A stretch of 64,000 nt of DNA from Myxocyprinus asiaticus (Eukaryota; Chordata; Actinopteri; Cypriniformes; Catostomidae), in the NCBI RefSeq assembly GCF_019703515.2, contig NC_059374.1, positions 16,623,095 to 16,687,094 on the forward strand, in the 5' to 3' direction. The notes under the pieces were generated by a model, which saw only the letters and a list, made by a program, of their open reading frames with translations, was not told the DNA's origin and searched no databases. A program made the translations under genes and the position numbers. Below are positions 45,754-57,800 of the stretch, piece by piece; the first letter of the stretch is position 1; every line of letters begins with the position of its first letter.

Positions 45754-46169
45754 CTTGTGTAGTGTGTCTTGCAAAGATGTGCATGTGCATGATTGTAGTT
45801 GCAAATTCAGCAACTGGTGGCCATTTGGAAATTCAGAAAGCACAGGACCATTTTAGTAGACAAAACATGCAAACTCCTGTTGCTGATTTTCTGAGATCAA
45901 TCTGTTTTTTTTTTTTATGCAATTAACATTTTTTATTAAATCATACAATAACAAGGAAATGCAAAACATATAATATATAATCAACATTTAAACCCCACAA
46001 CCCCACCCCTGAAAAAACAACCCTGTGGTCAAACATAAGTAAATATATAGAAAAAAAAACAAACAGACACACACATATACATACACGTACATAATAATCA
46101 TACTAACTATATAACACTACTATCTCCACACCCCACCTGAGAGCCCTCCTAAAACTGCAAATACCTGCC

Positions 46170-49100
46170 CTATTTCCAGATAAACAAATCCAAGCCACCC
46201 CGTCTTCCCGTTGACACCTCATAAGCCGCCACCCTCCCCACCTCCGTGCACCACTCCAGATATGGGGGCACACCAGCTGACCTCCAACCCCTCAAAATAA
46301 CCTGCCTGGCGATCATCACACAGGTCAGAACCCAATTCTCTATATGACTGTCCCCCACATCAATGACCGCCCCATTGCCCAGAACACAAAATCTGGGGCA
46401 AAACGAAACCCAATTGCCTACCACATCAGACACAAAATTCTGAACCTTCAACCAGAATATCTGGATCTCAATACACCACCAAAAAACATGGGCCATTTCT
46501 CCATCCTCTGATTGGCATAGCCAGCAGGTGGGTATGTCTTTAAGACCAAGCCTAAACAATCTAGAAGAGGGCCAATAGAATCTTTGCAAAATTTTAAATT
46601 GCATAAGACACACCTTTGCATCTCTAGATGCAGACTTAATCTCTTAATCTTTGCATCTCTAGATGCAATACCAAGTTGAAGTCTTTCTCCCATACTCTCT
46701 TGAGAGAGGTTAAAGCTCCATCCCCCAAACTCTGAATTAGCAGGGAGTAATACACTGATGCCTCATGACCGTTTCCAAAAGCAGTAATCACCTCTCCTAG
46801 AGTATCTGCTGCTTTAGGGGTGTGTGTGATACTCCCAAAGACAGTACAAAGCAGGTGGTGCAGTTGTAAATACCTATAAAACTGAGATCAGGGGATCCCA
46901 AAATGTTGAACCAGATTTTCAAACAATCTCAACAATCCACTCTCATATAGATCACCGAGTGTAGTAACCCCCCTCCCAATCCACTCTGACCAGCAGAAAG
47001 GGGACTTACCGATACACAATCTTGGGTTCTGCCATATGTTCGAGGCAACATTTAAATAAATGTCCGATTTAAACATTCTGGACACTTTTGTCCATACCGA
47101 GTGTACATGCAAAATAACAGGGTGTGATTTAACTTCTCCGGTTAGTTTGGTAGAGAGGCTCTGCAATGGCAAAATAGGGGCAAGAACTTCCTGTTCAATA
47201 CCAAACCAGGGAGGGGCTCTCTAAGGTGGAAGAGACCAATGAGCCAAATGTCTGAGACTGAACGCATAGTAATAAAACAAAATCTTGGGTAGGACTAGCC
47301 CACCTTTGTCAATCGGCCTATGTAACTTACTGAAATGCAATCTGGGACGCTTACTATTCCAAATGAAGGACTTCGCTAAGCTATCATACTGCTTGAAATA
47401 AAAGAGGGGGACATCTACAGGGAGATATTGTAGCATGTAGTTACATTTTGGAATACAATTCATTTTAATAACATTAACCTTCCCAATCATTGATAAATGT
47501 AATGAAGCCCACCTGCCCACATCGCTCGAAAACCTTTTTATTAAAGGGTCAAAATTAACAAAATTTGACAAATTTGCTGGGAGTAAAATCCCCAAACACT
47601 TAATGCCCTGTTTGGGCCACTGGAAGGCACCTGGCAGGAAAGCCGTTACTGGACAGTATGCTGTAAGAGCCAAAGCTTCAGATTTAGACCAATTGACTTT
47701 GTACCCTGAGAACTTGGAAAAAGAGTTAATCATTCTGTGGAGGCAAGGCATAGATCTAGTAGTGTCAGAGACAAATAATAAAATCTGCATAAATCAGAAG
47801 CTTATGTGCCATGCCTCCCGCTGTCACCCCTGGAACATCATCCTCCTTTCTTATCGTGGCTGCTAATGGTTCCAGGTCAAGACAGAACAATAATGGGGAA
47901 AGAGGGCAACCCTGCCGGGTGCCCCTATCCAGAGTAAAATAATCTGAAACTAATCCATTTGTTTGTACTGCTGCTACAGGGTGTCTATAAAGTAACTTAA
48001 TCCAATCAATAATTGTACTCCCGAACCCATACATTACCAAAATCTTAAAAAGATAATCCCATTCTACCATATCAAACACCTTTTCGGCATCAAGTGAGAT
48101 GGTAGCAACCGAAGACTGATCATTCACCACTGACCACATGATATTGATGAAACTACTAATGTTATCAGAAGAGCTGCGGCCCCTAATAAACCCCACCTGA
48201 TCTATATGTATAAGAGATGTCACAACTTAATCGGTTAGCCAAAATTTTTGACACAATTTTTACATCTAGCTGGATCAGGGAAATTGTACGGTAACTCTTA
48301 CACTCACTTGGATCTTTGTCCTTTTTAAGAATCAGACTGATCCGGGCTTGTGTCATGGTTGGTGGAAGCTTTCCATTCTTTAATGATTCTGTATAAACTT
48401 CTAACAAAAGTGGAGCCAGTTCTGTAGCATAAGATCTAAAAAATTCAGTCGCAAAACCGTCTGGCCCTGGAGCCTTGCCTGTAGGCAAGGCCTTAATTAC
48501 CTCATCAAGCTCCTCCAAGGTTATCTCAGAATCAAGGTAATTTCTTTGCTCAGTTGTCAGTTTAGGGAGTTCTAATGGTTCCACAAATTTTATAATATCC
48601 TCTACAGTAGATGAAGATGTGGAACTATAAAGATCAAGGTATAATTCTTTAAAAGCGTTATTAATATCAGTGGCCGAGGTAAATATTTTACCACCAGCAG
48701 ATTTCACTGAGGGAATGGTAGAAAAAGACTCTCTCTGCTTTATATATCTAGCCAAAAGCTTCCCTGCTTTGTCCCCCGACTCAAAGTATGACTGTCTTGC
48801 CCTGACTAACCAAAACTCCACTTTCTGTGACAAAATAGTATTATATCTGTATTTCAAATGGGTCAATTCTCTGAGGCCATCGAACGACATTCGGCGCTTC
48901 AGCTCTGCCTCGGCACTTTTAATATTCCCCTCCAACTCCACTAGTTCTCGTACTTTGGATTTTTTGGTGAATGAGGCATACTGTATGATCCGACCCCTAA
49001 GAACCACCTTAAGTGCCTCCCAAGCCACGCCCACAGAGGATACTGAGGACCAGTTGGTCTCCATATAAACATTGATTTCAGTCTTTAACATTTGTTGGAA

Positions 49101-49880
49101 AACAGTATTTTGCAACAGGGATACATTAAAGAGGCAACTATATGATTTCTTTTTCTCCGTATGTGGTAACATCTCTAAACTCACCAGGGCGTGATCTGAG
49201 ACTAAGATGTTTCCAACTGAACAATCAACAACAGATGAAACGAGGGACTTATATATAAAAAAATAAAAAATAAAAATCTATTCTAGAATAAATCTTATGA
49301 ACTGATGTAAAAAATGTATAGTCCCTACCAGATGGGTTCAAAAGTCACCAGATATCTGCAAGACCAAGATTTTTACACATCCTGTGAAGTGTCGATGTTG
49401 CTCTAGGGGGCTTACACACTTTTGCTTCACTATGATCAAGGACTGAGTCCATCAAAAGATTAAAGTCTCCTCCCAATATTATATCATGAGGGGTGCCCCA
49501 AGATCTATAAAAAATCCCTGATCATCAGCATTAGGTGCATAAATATTAGCCAAAATCAGACTTTGCCCCTGAATTTCTCTTAAAACAATGACTCTTCCTA
49601 ATTTATCTTTATTATGTTTAAAACATTTGAATTGTAGTTTTTTATTATCAGTATAATGACTCCCCTATTCTTACTTGAGCCTGCACTAAAGAAAATATGT
49701 CCAACCCATATCTTCCCAAATTTTTCAGCTTCCTGCGAGGAAAGATATGTTTCTTGAAGAAACACTATATCATATTTCTTACGCTTAAGAAAAGAAATAA
49801 CCTTCCTTCTTTTTATAGGGTGCCCCAACCATTCACATTCCTTGTGGAGAGAGATAACCTACTCATAATAACATTTGACA
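46170..49880 (-). pseudogene. L1 ORF2 pseudogene (endonuclease and reverse transcriptase)
   Basis: ORF2 protein nicks the target and copies the RNA there. The endonuclease start is at about 49860-49598 (KKYDIVFLQETYLSS, then RGVIILI) and is frameshifted after the expected NVNG motif; part of the domain, to about 49190, is scrambled. The piece 49184-48183 runs from the linker to the first RT motifs (TGKAPGPDGFATEFF, RTISLIQLD). 48223-47765 has VGFIRGRSSSDNI, SLDAEKVFDMVEWDYLF and GTRQGCPLSPLLF. The catalytic YADD site is damaged to YADF by a small deletion at about 47775-47790. 47790-47221, 47172-46888 and 46693-46170 cover the thumb and C-terminus, with a W-I-rich end. Confidence 0.87.
46610..46680. 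repeat. Short tandem duplication in ORF2
   Basis: 'tttgcatctctagatgca' occurs twice, about 35 bases apart, explaining one local frame change in the LINE. Confidence 0.85.
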
Positions 49881-50284
49881 TATCTATATAATAAAAAAAA
49901 ATTGTGTGTCAAAAACAAAATTATACAGACCACATTCCCCATTAGTGCAACAATCAAACCCTGAACTTCCCCCCCGAACAAAACAAACAGAAAAAAGAAA
50001 AACGTGCGCATTAACCCCGTGCACGACAGCGCCAACCGGCGTCAATCCCTCTAAACTCAAAAGGTCCATGTACGCATGCGAGAACCCCTGCAACAACTTT
50101 ACCATCGGATTGCTCAAGTCCGGTGCTTCTATACAAATTTTGTGAGGCAAAATTACATAACAGAAAATACTTTGTATTTATACTTTGTATAAAGCCATTC
50201 AGTTTCCTCGGACAGACAAACAAGTGTTTCAAGTGTTCAGTGAACCAGCTGTTACGAGTTCAGCAGATGACATAATCATTCCAA

Positions 50285-50955
50285 TGTCCCGTGAAAATAC
50301 TCCACAAAAACAAACTCCAACCAATAGGAGACATAAGCACAAAGAACGAACAGATTCATCCACAACACTGTCCCGAAGCAGTGTTATTCCACAAAACAAA
50401 CTCCAGCCGCTAGGCGGAACCAGCATGAAAAGAAACAAAACAGGCATCCTGGTTCCTCGGATGATCAAGAGTCAAATTCACTCGGAGGCTGCATAAAAAA
50501 TAAATAAATGAATAAATACACCATGACTTACTCAGCCCGTCAACTTTATACAAGACGTCGTTTATGTGAGCATGTAGATATTTTGCGGTCATCCATAATG
50601 TCCATTCTCAATCTGGCCTGGAACGTCAGTGTAAAAGCGATCTTCCGTCAATGCAAAATTTTCTTGAAGGAAGTGTCATTCTACAAAACAAACTCTAGCC
50701 GCTAGGCGGAGCCAACGCAAAAAGAAACAAAAATAGTGCCCAGCTTCCTTAGACAATCGAGTCACTGAACAGCGAGTCAGTCCACTAATATAAGAAACAT
50801 CAAATGGCTTACTCCAGTGTATTTATGAAGGAGAGTGCCAATTTTGGACATGTAAATACTTTGCTGCTGTCCCTGGTGTCTATTCTCAGTTTGGCCGGGA
50901 ACATCAGTGCAAAAGCGATCTTCCGTTGATGTAAGATTTTCTTACATTCCTTGAA
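50285..50955 (-). repeat. Tandem repeats between L1 ORF1 and ORF2 (~292-bp period)
   Basis: The block acaaaacaaactccagccgc with taggcgga starts at about 50391 and recurs at about 50683; a third, more diverged start (acaaaaacaaactccaacca) is near 50301. Each unit also contains a copy of the ORF1 3' end: 'gcgatcttccgt' is near 50638 and 50919. So the repeat unit includes the last part of ORF1 and part of the inter-ORF spacer. Confidence 0.8.
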
Positions 50956-51647
50956 CCGATCGCGTTTCTCTCTTGTCGAATTCGCAAATACAGGGAACAA
51001 GAAAATATTGTGATTCTTCCAAGAAAGTTTTCCTTTGCACCTTGACTGACGCAACACGAGATCTTTACCAGATGATCTCAGAAATTTGGCTAGAATTGAT
51101 TGGGGCCTGTCTCCCTCAGTGGATCTCCGAGCCGGGACTCTGTGAGCTCGCTCGATTTCCAGTTTATGGCCTGTTATGTCGAGCAGACTCGGGAAGAGCT
51201 CGTCTAGGAATTTCACCATATCTCTGCCTTCTTCGTGCTCAGGAATTCCAACAATTCATATGTTATTCCTTCGGTTCATATTTTCAAAATATTCAAGTTT
51301 TTCCAAAATGTATTCCAAGTCTGTTTTGGACGTGGGCGGATTAGCGGATATTTCCCTTTCTGATGATTCCAGATAATTGATTCGTTTCTCACATCCAACA
51401 CTCTTGTGACCAACTCAGAGAATTTTGTTTCCATCGCCGTAATCAATCGACATACAGCGAGATCCTCCAAGTCAGCAACAACCTTCGTCAGCATCACCGA
51501 GATGTTGGACAGTTGACGCTGGATTTCATCTCCCGACGTGCCTTCCAAATCGAGTCCCCAGCTCGCAGGTCCGTCAGAGGTTTCAGCTTGAGCACGTAAG
51601 TGTCTTTTAATGTCTCCAGAGTCTGATGATTTTGACTTCTTTGCCAT
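50809..51647 (-). pseudogene. L1 ORF1 pseudogene
   Basis: ORF1 protein is the RNA-binding, trimer-forming chaperone of L1. From the start MAKKSKSSDSGDIKRHLR (51647) the frame covers an N-terminal region with leucine-rich heptads likely to form a coiled coil (EIQRQLSNISVMLTKVVADLEDL) to about 51380. A frameshift near 51370-51220 separates the RRM-like and C-terminal domains, read in 51219-50809 (KLEIERAHRVPARR, PQSILAKFLRSSGKD, REKRDRFKECKKIL and LRIDTRDSSKVF). The length and order fit L1 ORF1 of the Transposase_22 type. Confidence 0.85.
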
Positions 51648-51713
51648 GTTTACCTCAAAGAGCAAGTATGTAACTGGGTGTATCGAATCTCACTGGATTA
51701 TAACACGAAAATA

Positions 51714-51716
<3 letters not shown>

Positions 51717-51748
<32 letters not shown>
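51717..51748. repeat. Poly(A) tract near the L1 5' end
   Basis: 32 A residues on the plus strand (T on the L1 sense strand) upstream of ORF1. It is on the 5' side of the element, so it is not the LINE tail. Confidence 0.9.
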
Positions 51749-51755
<7 letters not shown>

Positions 51756-51931
51756 AAAACTAGCAAAGTGCGCAGAGCTCACAATCACACGTCTGCTTCT
51801 CGCATGGCGTCACGTGTCCCATTCAGTCTGTGTATGTTTTAATGAAATATTACAGTATACATATAAGTAACATTGTTACACCATATCCATAGGTATTTTC
51901 CATGTTCCATGCAAAAAATTAATTTGTTTGA

Positions 51932-52945
51932 TGCAGTAGTGGCTCGTGACCACAGATATAGGTGGGGCAGATATTGTTCATTTGTTGTTGTTTTTATTCA
52001 GCTCATTCAACTCATTATTCAAATACAAACCGACACAATATGAGGTGTCCTTGGATTATTCCACCACAAGGCAGTACCCTTAGAACATTATGTAATTATA
52101 TAATTCTAAATAAGAATGCTTTATCTTAAAATGTTGACTCATCTAAATCAAATTAGATTATTATATAATGTTAAATGTTGTTGAAAAACACCAGGGAGGA
52201 GAGGGATAGAAACAGAACTATCCAAATGCCATTTACACATTTCCACAGTACTAAAAAACTAAATGTTTTATAATGATAATAATATTTTAAATCACAGTAA
52301 ATTTAAAACAAAGTTTCAGGAGCCAAGGCTTTTTGACATACAATTTGTTATAATACAAAACATATAATGTCTTTTCATCTACAATTATCTTTTAATTGCA
52401 AACTATTTTTTATGTCTGGCTTGTCAGGACCAAGTTGTTTGATGGCCTATTTGTCTTGAATGTGCAGTTGAAACGACACTCTGTTACACACACGTTTATC
52501 GATAGTGCTCGCCATCTTCACAATCTGTCACGCTGCTGGCATGCACTAATACTAAAGTTACCTTTAGTTTGGCTTTACGTTTATGGGCAGATTCATTTCT
52601 ATCCCAATGGGTCTCGATGACAGCTCTTTGCAGTACCATTCTTGATCACAGATTTCCACTGAAAAAACTGAGGGGCACTATGGAGTTCGGGAGGGCAGCT
52701 GTCTCTCTGCCCCACATGCTTGTATGTCTATATCAAACACTGTGTAACGGAGCTTTCAGCTACATTATGACTTAAAAATAGTATAAAAACTTATACTAAG
52801 CATGCTTTTAAATACAATTTGAACACATTTAAAGGCAAGAAAATTACATTATTGGCAGTTTATATGTATGTATGGGTCTATGTTTTCAAGTGGATAATAT
52901 TAAGGTTGGGCTCTGCCCTACCTGCCCATATAGACGAGCCGCACC
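51932..52945. mobile_element. hAT-like MITE
   Basis: Imperfect inverted ends (gtagtggctcgtgaccac; gacgagccgcacc) and inverted subterminal blocks (ataggtggggcag near 51958; ctgccctacctgcccatat near 52912), with a perfect 8-bp duplication TTGTTTGA at 51924-51931 and 52946-52953. No transposase frame; short open frames at 52396-52775 show no family features. Confidence 0.6.
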
Positions 52946-53296
52946 TTGTTTGATTTATAATAAGATTATTAGAGTGCATTGGGGGCCTCATTTTCTACAG
53001 AATTTTCTCTATATTATCTCAAACAAGCACAGAATAAGAAAACACTTTCATGATTAAACTGAAAGTATAATTGAAAAGTGCACTTCTTCAAGCACAGAGT
53101 ATGTGGGGAATTTTTGGAAGTTTTGGATTGTTTGACTTCTACACACTCAGAGACTGCCCAAAGTTAAAGCCAATAGAAATTTTTTTTAAAAGACAACCTG
53201 AAAGCAAAAGTAGTGCATCCTGTAAAAGCTCCCAGTGCAGAAATTCTCCACAGATAAATTATTTAAAACAGTGAAGCATGAAATAGAAGCCAACAG

Positions 53297-53298
<2 letters not shown>

Positions 53299-53347
<49 letters not shown>

Positions 53348-53369
53348 TAGATAGATAGATAGATAGATA
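53299..53369. repeat. (AT)n followed by (GATA)n microsatellite
   Basis: About 46 bases of AT followed by six GATA units. It lies about 95 bases left of the Gypsy insertion. Confidence 0.95.
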
Positions 53370-53464
53370 ATGTCATTTTAAAATAAATGATATACAAGGT
53401 TAACGCAGAAGTGGAAGTACTATGGTAGAAATTACATTTATAAAACAATATAATTATTTTCCAG

Positions 53465-53824
53465 TGTGGCAGCGGGGGCATGGTCAAGCATCTCTCCGGA
53501 GAGAGAAAAAGCGGTAAGGGCGCTTACACCTGAGCTAAATTATGTATAACACCTGCCTCTAATTTCAGTGAGCACAGGGAGAGCGGCATAAATAGAGACA
53601 CACCGCAAATAGGAGGGAGAGAGAGCCTGGGCACGACAGACCCGAGCAAGAAGCAAAGAGTTTTTATTACAAATGATGAGAGTTTATTTTTGTGAAGCAG
53701 TGTGTAATTGTTGATTAACTTTGTGCATAACGCAAAGACTGGGAGACCGTAATTTGTGCTGCAGAGAGAGAGAAAATAAACCCTTACCTGAACCAGGAAA
53801 ACTGCTTCTCGCCGCCTCTTTACA
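53465..53824 (+). repeat. 5' LTR of the young Gmr1-like element
   Basis: 360 bp, TGTGGCAGCG...TCTTTACA. A TATA-like cggcataaatag is near 53586 and AATAAA is at 53775-53780, so U3, R and U5 are plausible. Differences from the 3' copy: A/G near 53480, C/T near 53605, A/G near 53699, G/T near 53814. Confidence 0.95.
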
Positions 53825-53825
53825 C

Positions 53826-53843
53826 TGGTGCCGAAACCTGGGA
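53826..53843 (+). promoter_or_regulatory. Primer-binding site
   Basis: tggtgccgaaacctggga, one base after the LTR, has the form of a tRNA 3'-end complement used by Gypsy elements. I cannot name the tRNA with certainty. Confidence 0.65.
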
Positions 53844-53863
53844 ACTGAAGTTTTGGGTCGAAG

Positions 53864-54874
53864 ATGGATGGAGGTCGTCCCGTAGAGTCCTCCCAGTTGG
53901 CGGAGATCCTCCAAGCCCTCGCCAGCCTACATCGGAACCACCAACAAACGCTGCTTGAGCTCCGGCAAGATCAAGACCGCCGGTTTGTCGAGCTCATGCA
54001 TGCTCAAGCCGAGGACCGGCAGGCGATCCGGAGCCTCCTCAGCCAGAGGGCATCCTCAGCCGCGACCCCGGACACACCCACGCCGTTACCCCCGCCAGCA
54101 TTACAGAAAATGGGGGCGGCGGACGACCCCGAGGCTTTCCTGGATTTGTTTGAGCGGACCGCCGAGATCTGGGGCTGGCCGCTTGGCCAATGGGCAGACC
54201 GACTGATCCCACTACTGTCCGGGGAAGCCCAGCTCCTGGCTCAACAACTGCCAGCGTCAAGCCTCCTGGCCTACGGAGATCTAAAAAAAGCCATCTTGCA
54301 ACGGGTTGGTCGCACTCCGGAGGAAAGTCGTCAACTCTTCCGGAGCTTGAAGTTGGAAAGCTCTGACCGCCCGTTTGCCTTTGCCCAGCGGCTCCATGAC
54401 GCCTGCCGAAGATGGCTGTTAGCGGGGGATCGCGACGTCCAGGGAATTATCGACCAGGTGGTACTGGAACAGTTCATAGTTCGACTGCCAAAAGGAACGG
54501 CGGAGTGGGTCCAGTGCCACCGCCTGGCGTCGTTGGAGGAAGCTATCCGACTTGCGGAGGACCACATGGCGGCGATCCCGAGGACAGAAGATCCCTCCTA
54601 CCTTCTCTCTCCTCCCTATGTTTCTTCCCCCTCCCCTCTCTCTCTCTCGTCTGCTCTCTCTCCAGGTCCCGTTCCTGCCCCACGCAGACGAGGAGGAACC
54701 CAGCCCCTGAGACCAGTTCCCCGGGTGTGGGAGGCGACACCTTCCCCTACTCCAGTGGCTCGCCGCTCTCCCCCTCAGGGGGGGCGCCCGCCGACGCAAG
54801 TGCGGGCGTGGCGCCTGGGCCGGCCTGCTGGAGGTGCGGAGACCCGAGCCACTTCCGAGATCAGTGCCCTCTGA
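53864..54874 (+). CDS. Gag with SCAN-like capsid domain (Gmr1-like Gypsy)
   Basis: A 336-codon frame starting MDGGRPVESS, 20 bases after the primer-binding site. Residues 10-60 form a heptad-rich, probably coiled-coil stretch (LAEILQALASLHRNHQQTL). Residues ~85-145 are the capsid N-terminal part (DPEAFLDLFERTAEIWGW). Residues ~151-236 match the SCAN fold's conserved pattern (TPEESRQLFRSLKL, ACRRWLL, VVLEQFIVRLP, LAEDHM). The rest is proline/serine-rich. The SCAN domain of vertebrate zinc-finger proteins is known to derive from Gags of this type. The zinc knuckle lies downstream in the other frame, so full-length Gag-NC may need frameshifting, or a base was gained or lost. Codons after about 54785 in this frame are probably not native. 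Confidence 0.88.
   Translation: MDGGRPVESSQLAEILQALASLHRNHQQTLLELRQDQDRRFVELMHAQAEDRQAIRSLLSQRASSAATPDTPTPLPPPALQKMGAADDPEAFLDLFERTAEIWGWPLGQWADRLIPLLSGEAQLLAQQLPASSLLAYGDLKKAILQRVGRTPEESRQLFRSLKLESSDRPFAFAQRLHDACRRWLLAGDRDVQGIIDQVVLEQFIVRLPKGTAEWVQCHRLASLEEAIRLAEDHMAAIPRTEDPSYLLSPPYVSSPSPLSLSSALSPGPVPAPRRRGGTQPLRPVPRVWEATPSPTPVARRSPPQGGRPPTQVRAWRLGRPAGGAETRATSEISAL
54778..54808 (+). promoter_or_regulatory. Candidate -1 frameshift signal between gag and pol
   Basis: A run of seven G (54778-54784) sits in the Gag frame as G GGG GGG, the X XXY YYZ form. Slipping back one base continues directly into the Pol frame (GCG CCC GCC at 54784). Immediately after it, cgcccgc (54785-54791) can pair with gcgggcg (54802-54808) across a 10-base loop. 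The spacer is shorter than the usual 5-9 bases. A one-base change in the homopolymer is an equally simple explanation. Confidence 0.45.
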
Positions 54875-57800
54875 TGGAGCTGGGGACAGTGGTGCGGGTC
54901 TCTGACCTCCCACAGGCTGCCCCCGACCGGGCCGGAGCGTACCGGATACCGGTAAGTGTCAAGGGGGGTACTCACCAAGCGTTGGTGGATACCGGGTGTA
55001 ATCAAACCACTATCCACCAACGCCTGGTTCAACCCGAGGCATTGGTCACATCCAAAACGGTGAAGGTGAAGTGTGTACACGGGGATATTCACAAGTATCC
55101 AGTGGTGACCCTGACAATTAAATTTCGGGGGAAAAAGCATAGAGTGGAGGCTGCGGTTAGTTCCCGCCTCACCCATCCGCTGATTTTGGGGACTGATTGG
55201 CCTGATTTTAAAGCTTTATTAAAGGGAATTTGTGCGGATGGGTCCTGTGTGAGAATAGGGAGATGTGTGATGTGCGATGCTCTGGCAGGGGAGGCGGAGC
55301 CGGGGCTGTCCTCGACAGCTCCACGTCATGATGACGAGAGAGGGGGAGAGGCCGCGGCCCCTCCCCTTCTCAGGGAATTCCCTGAGGGGGATTTCCCTTT
55401 GGAGCAGTCGCGAGACGAAACCCTCAAACACGCCTTTGACCAAGTGAGAGTTATCGATGGTCAACGACTCCAGCCTGACATCGCACTTTCATATCCCTAT
55501 TTTGCAATTATAAATGAGCGGTTGTATCGAGTGACACAGGACACTCGAACCAAAGAGGATACAACCCAACTTTTGATTCCAAGGAGCCGTCGGGAAATGG
55601 TATTCCAGACGGCTCATTATAATCCTATGGCAGGTCACCTAGGAGAAAGGAAAACACTGAACCGTCTAATAGCCCGTTTCTATTGGCCGGGCATTGGCGG
55701 CGATGTCCGCAGGTGGTGTGCGGCATGCCGCGAATGCCAGCTGGTTAACCCACCGGCCACCCCAAAAGCGCCATTGCGCCCTCTCCCTTTGATCGAGGTC
55801 CCCTTTGAGAGAATTGGAATGGACCTCGTCGGGCCATTAGAACGGTCAGCACGCGGACATCGCTTTGTATTGGTCCTAGTGGACTATGCAACGCGATATC
55901 CGGAAGCAGTGCCTCTTCGCAACATCTCAGCACGCAGTGTTGCGGAGGCACTCTTCAAAATAATCTCCCGGGTGGGGATTCCGAAAGAAATCCTCACCGA
56001 TCAAGGCACAACGTTTATGTCACGGACACTACGCGAACTGTACGAGTTATTAAATATTAAATCGATTCGCATCAGTGTATACCATCCTCAAACGGATGGC
56101 CTGGTGGAACGATTTAATAAAACTCTCAAAAACATGATTCGTAAGTTCGTGCACGACGATGCTAGAAATTGGGATAAATGGCTCGACCCCCTGTTATTTG
56201 CAGTACGAGAGGTCCCACAAGCCTCCACTGGCTTCTCCCCATTCGAGCTGCTGTATGGGCGACGCCCACGTGGCGTGCTTGATGTATTGCGAGAAGCCTG
56301 GGAGGAAGGACCTTCGAACAGTAAAAATGAAATTCAGTACGTTCTTGATCTTAGAGCAAAACTCCACACCTTGGGGCAACTAACACAGGAGAATTTGCTC
56401 CAAGCTCAAGAACGACAGCGCCGACTGTATGACAGGGGAACTCAGCTAAGGGAATTTGCACCGGGAGATAAAGTGCTTGTATTGCTTCCCACATCGAGCT
56501 CTAAATTACTCGCCAAGTGGCAAGGACCCTTTGAGGTCACACGACGAGTGGGAGATCTCGATTATGAGGTTAAACGATCCGATAGAGGGGACGCACGTCA
56601 AATATACCACCTCAATCTCCTAAAATTGTGGAGGGAGGCGGTCCCCGTGACGTTGGCTACGGTGGTTCCCGAGAAGGCGGAGCTCGGACCGGAGGTGAGC
56701 TCAAAACATAAACAGTTCACCCCGGTCACTTGCGGAGACCACCTCTCACCGAGCCAACTCGCGGAGGTTGCCAGGTTGCAACAGGAGTTTGCAGATGTGT
56801 TTTCCCCTCTACCGGGACGTACAAACCTCATCCATCACCACATCGAGACCGAGCCGGGGGTGGTGGTACGTAGCCGCCCCTATCGACTACCCGAACACAA
56901 AAAGAAAATTGTTCGGGAGGAATTGGATGCGATGCTTGATATGGGGGTAATAGAAGAATCCCACAGTGATTAGTCCAGTCCAGTTGTTCTAGTGCCTAAG
57001 AGCGATGGGTCTGTACGGTTCTGTGTGGATTATAGAAAAGTCAACGCGGTGTCTAAATTTGATGCATATCCAATGCCTCGCGTTGATGAGTTGCTTGATC
57101 GGTTGGGCACTGCTCATTTTTATTCGACATTGGATTTGACGAAGGGTTATTGGCAGATCCCCTTGACACCAATTTCCCGTGAGAAAACCGCCTTCTCCAC
57201 ACCGTTTGGATTACACCAATTTGTAACACTTCCGTTCGGTTTGTTTGGGGCCCCGGCTACGTTTCAGCGTCTCATGGATCGAATCCTCAGGCCGCATTCA
57301 GCTTACGCCGCTGCCTATTTAGATGACATCATAATTTATAGCAATGATTGGCAGCGGCATATGCAACACCTGAGGGCGGTTCTGAGATCGCTGCGCCAGG
57401 CGGGGCTCACAGCGAACCCGAAGAAGTGTGCGATTGGGCGGGTGGAGGTACGGTATCTGGGGTTCCACTTGGGCCACGGGCAGGTGCGCCCCCAAATTGA
57501 CAAGACAGCGGCAATTGCGACCTGCCCGAGACCCAAGACCAAAAAGGGGGTGAGGCAGTTCCTGGGGCTGGCTGGCTACTATAGGAGGTTTGTGCCTAAC
57601 TATTCGGACGTCACCAGCCCGCTGACTGATCTCACTAAAAAGGGAGCTCCAGACCCGGTCCAGTGGACGGAGCAGTGTCAACAGACGTTCACGCAAGTTA
57701 AAGCCGCACTTTGCGGGGGGCCGCTGTTACATTCACCTGACTTCTCTCTCCCTTTTGTTTTACAGACAGATGCTTCAGACAGGGGGCTGGGGGCCGTGCT

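Larger units (their letters stand above)
45905..51825 (-). mobile_element. L1-type LINE, near full length, inactive
   Basis: On the minus strand: 5' region (from about 51825), ORF1, an inter-ORF stretch with tandem repeats, ORF2 (endonuclease then reverse transcriptase), 3' UTR and a poly(A) tail seen on the plus strand as a T-run (45905-45916). About 5.9 kb is close to full length, which is notable as most LINE copies are 5'-truncated. Both ORFs are broken. I could not fix a target duplication with confidence. Confidence 0.85.

Noticed and set aside
48670..49068. Plus-strand 132-codon frame
   Set aside because: Antisense shadow of L1 ORF2.
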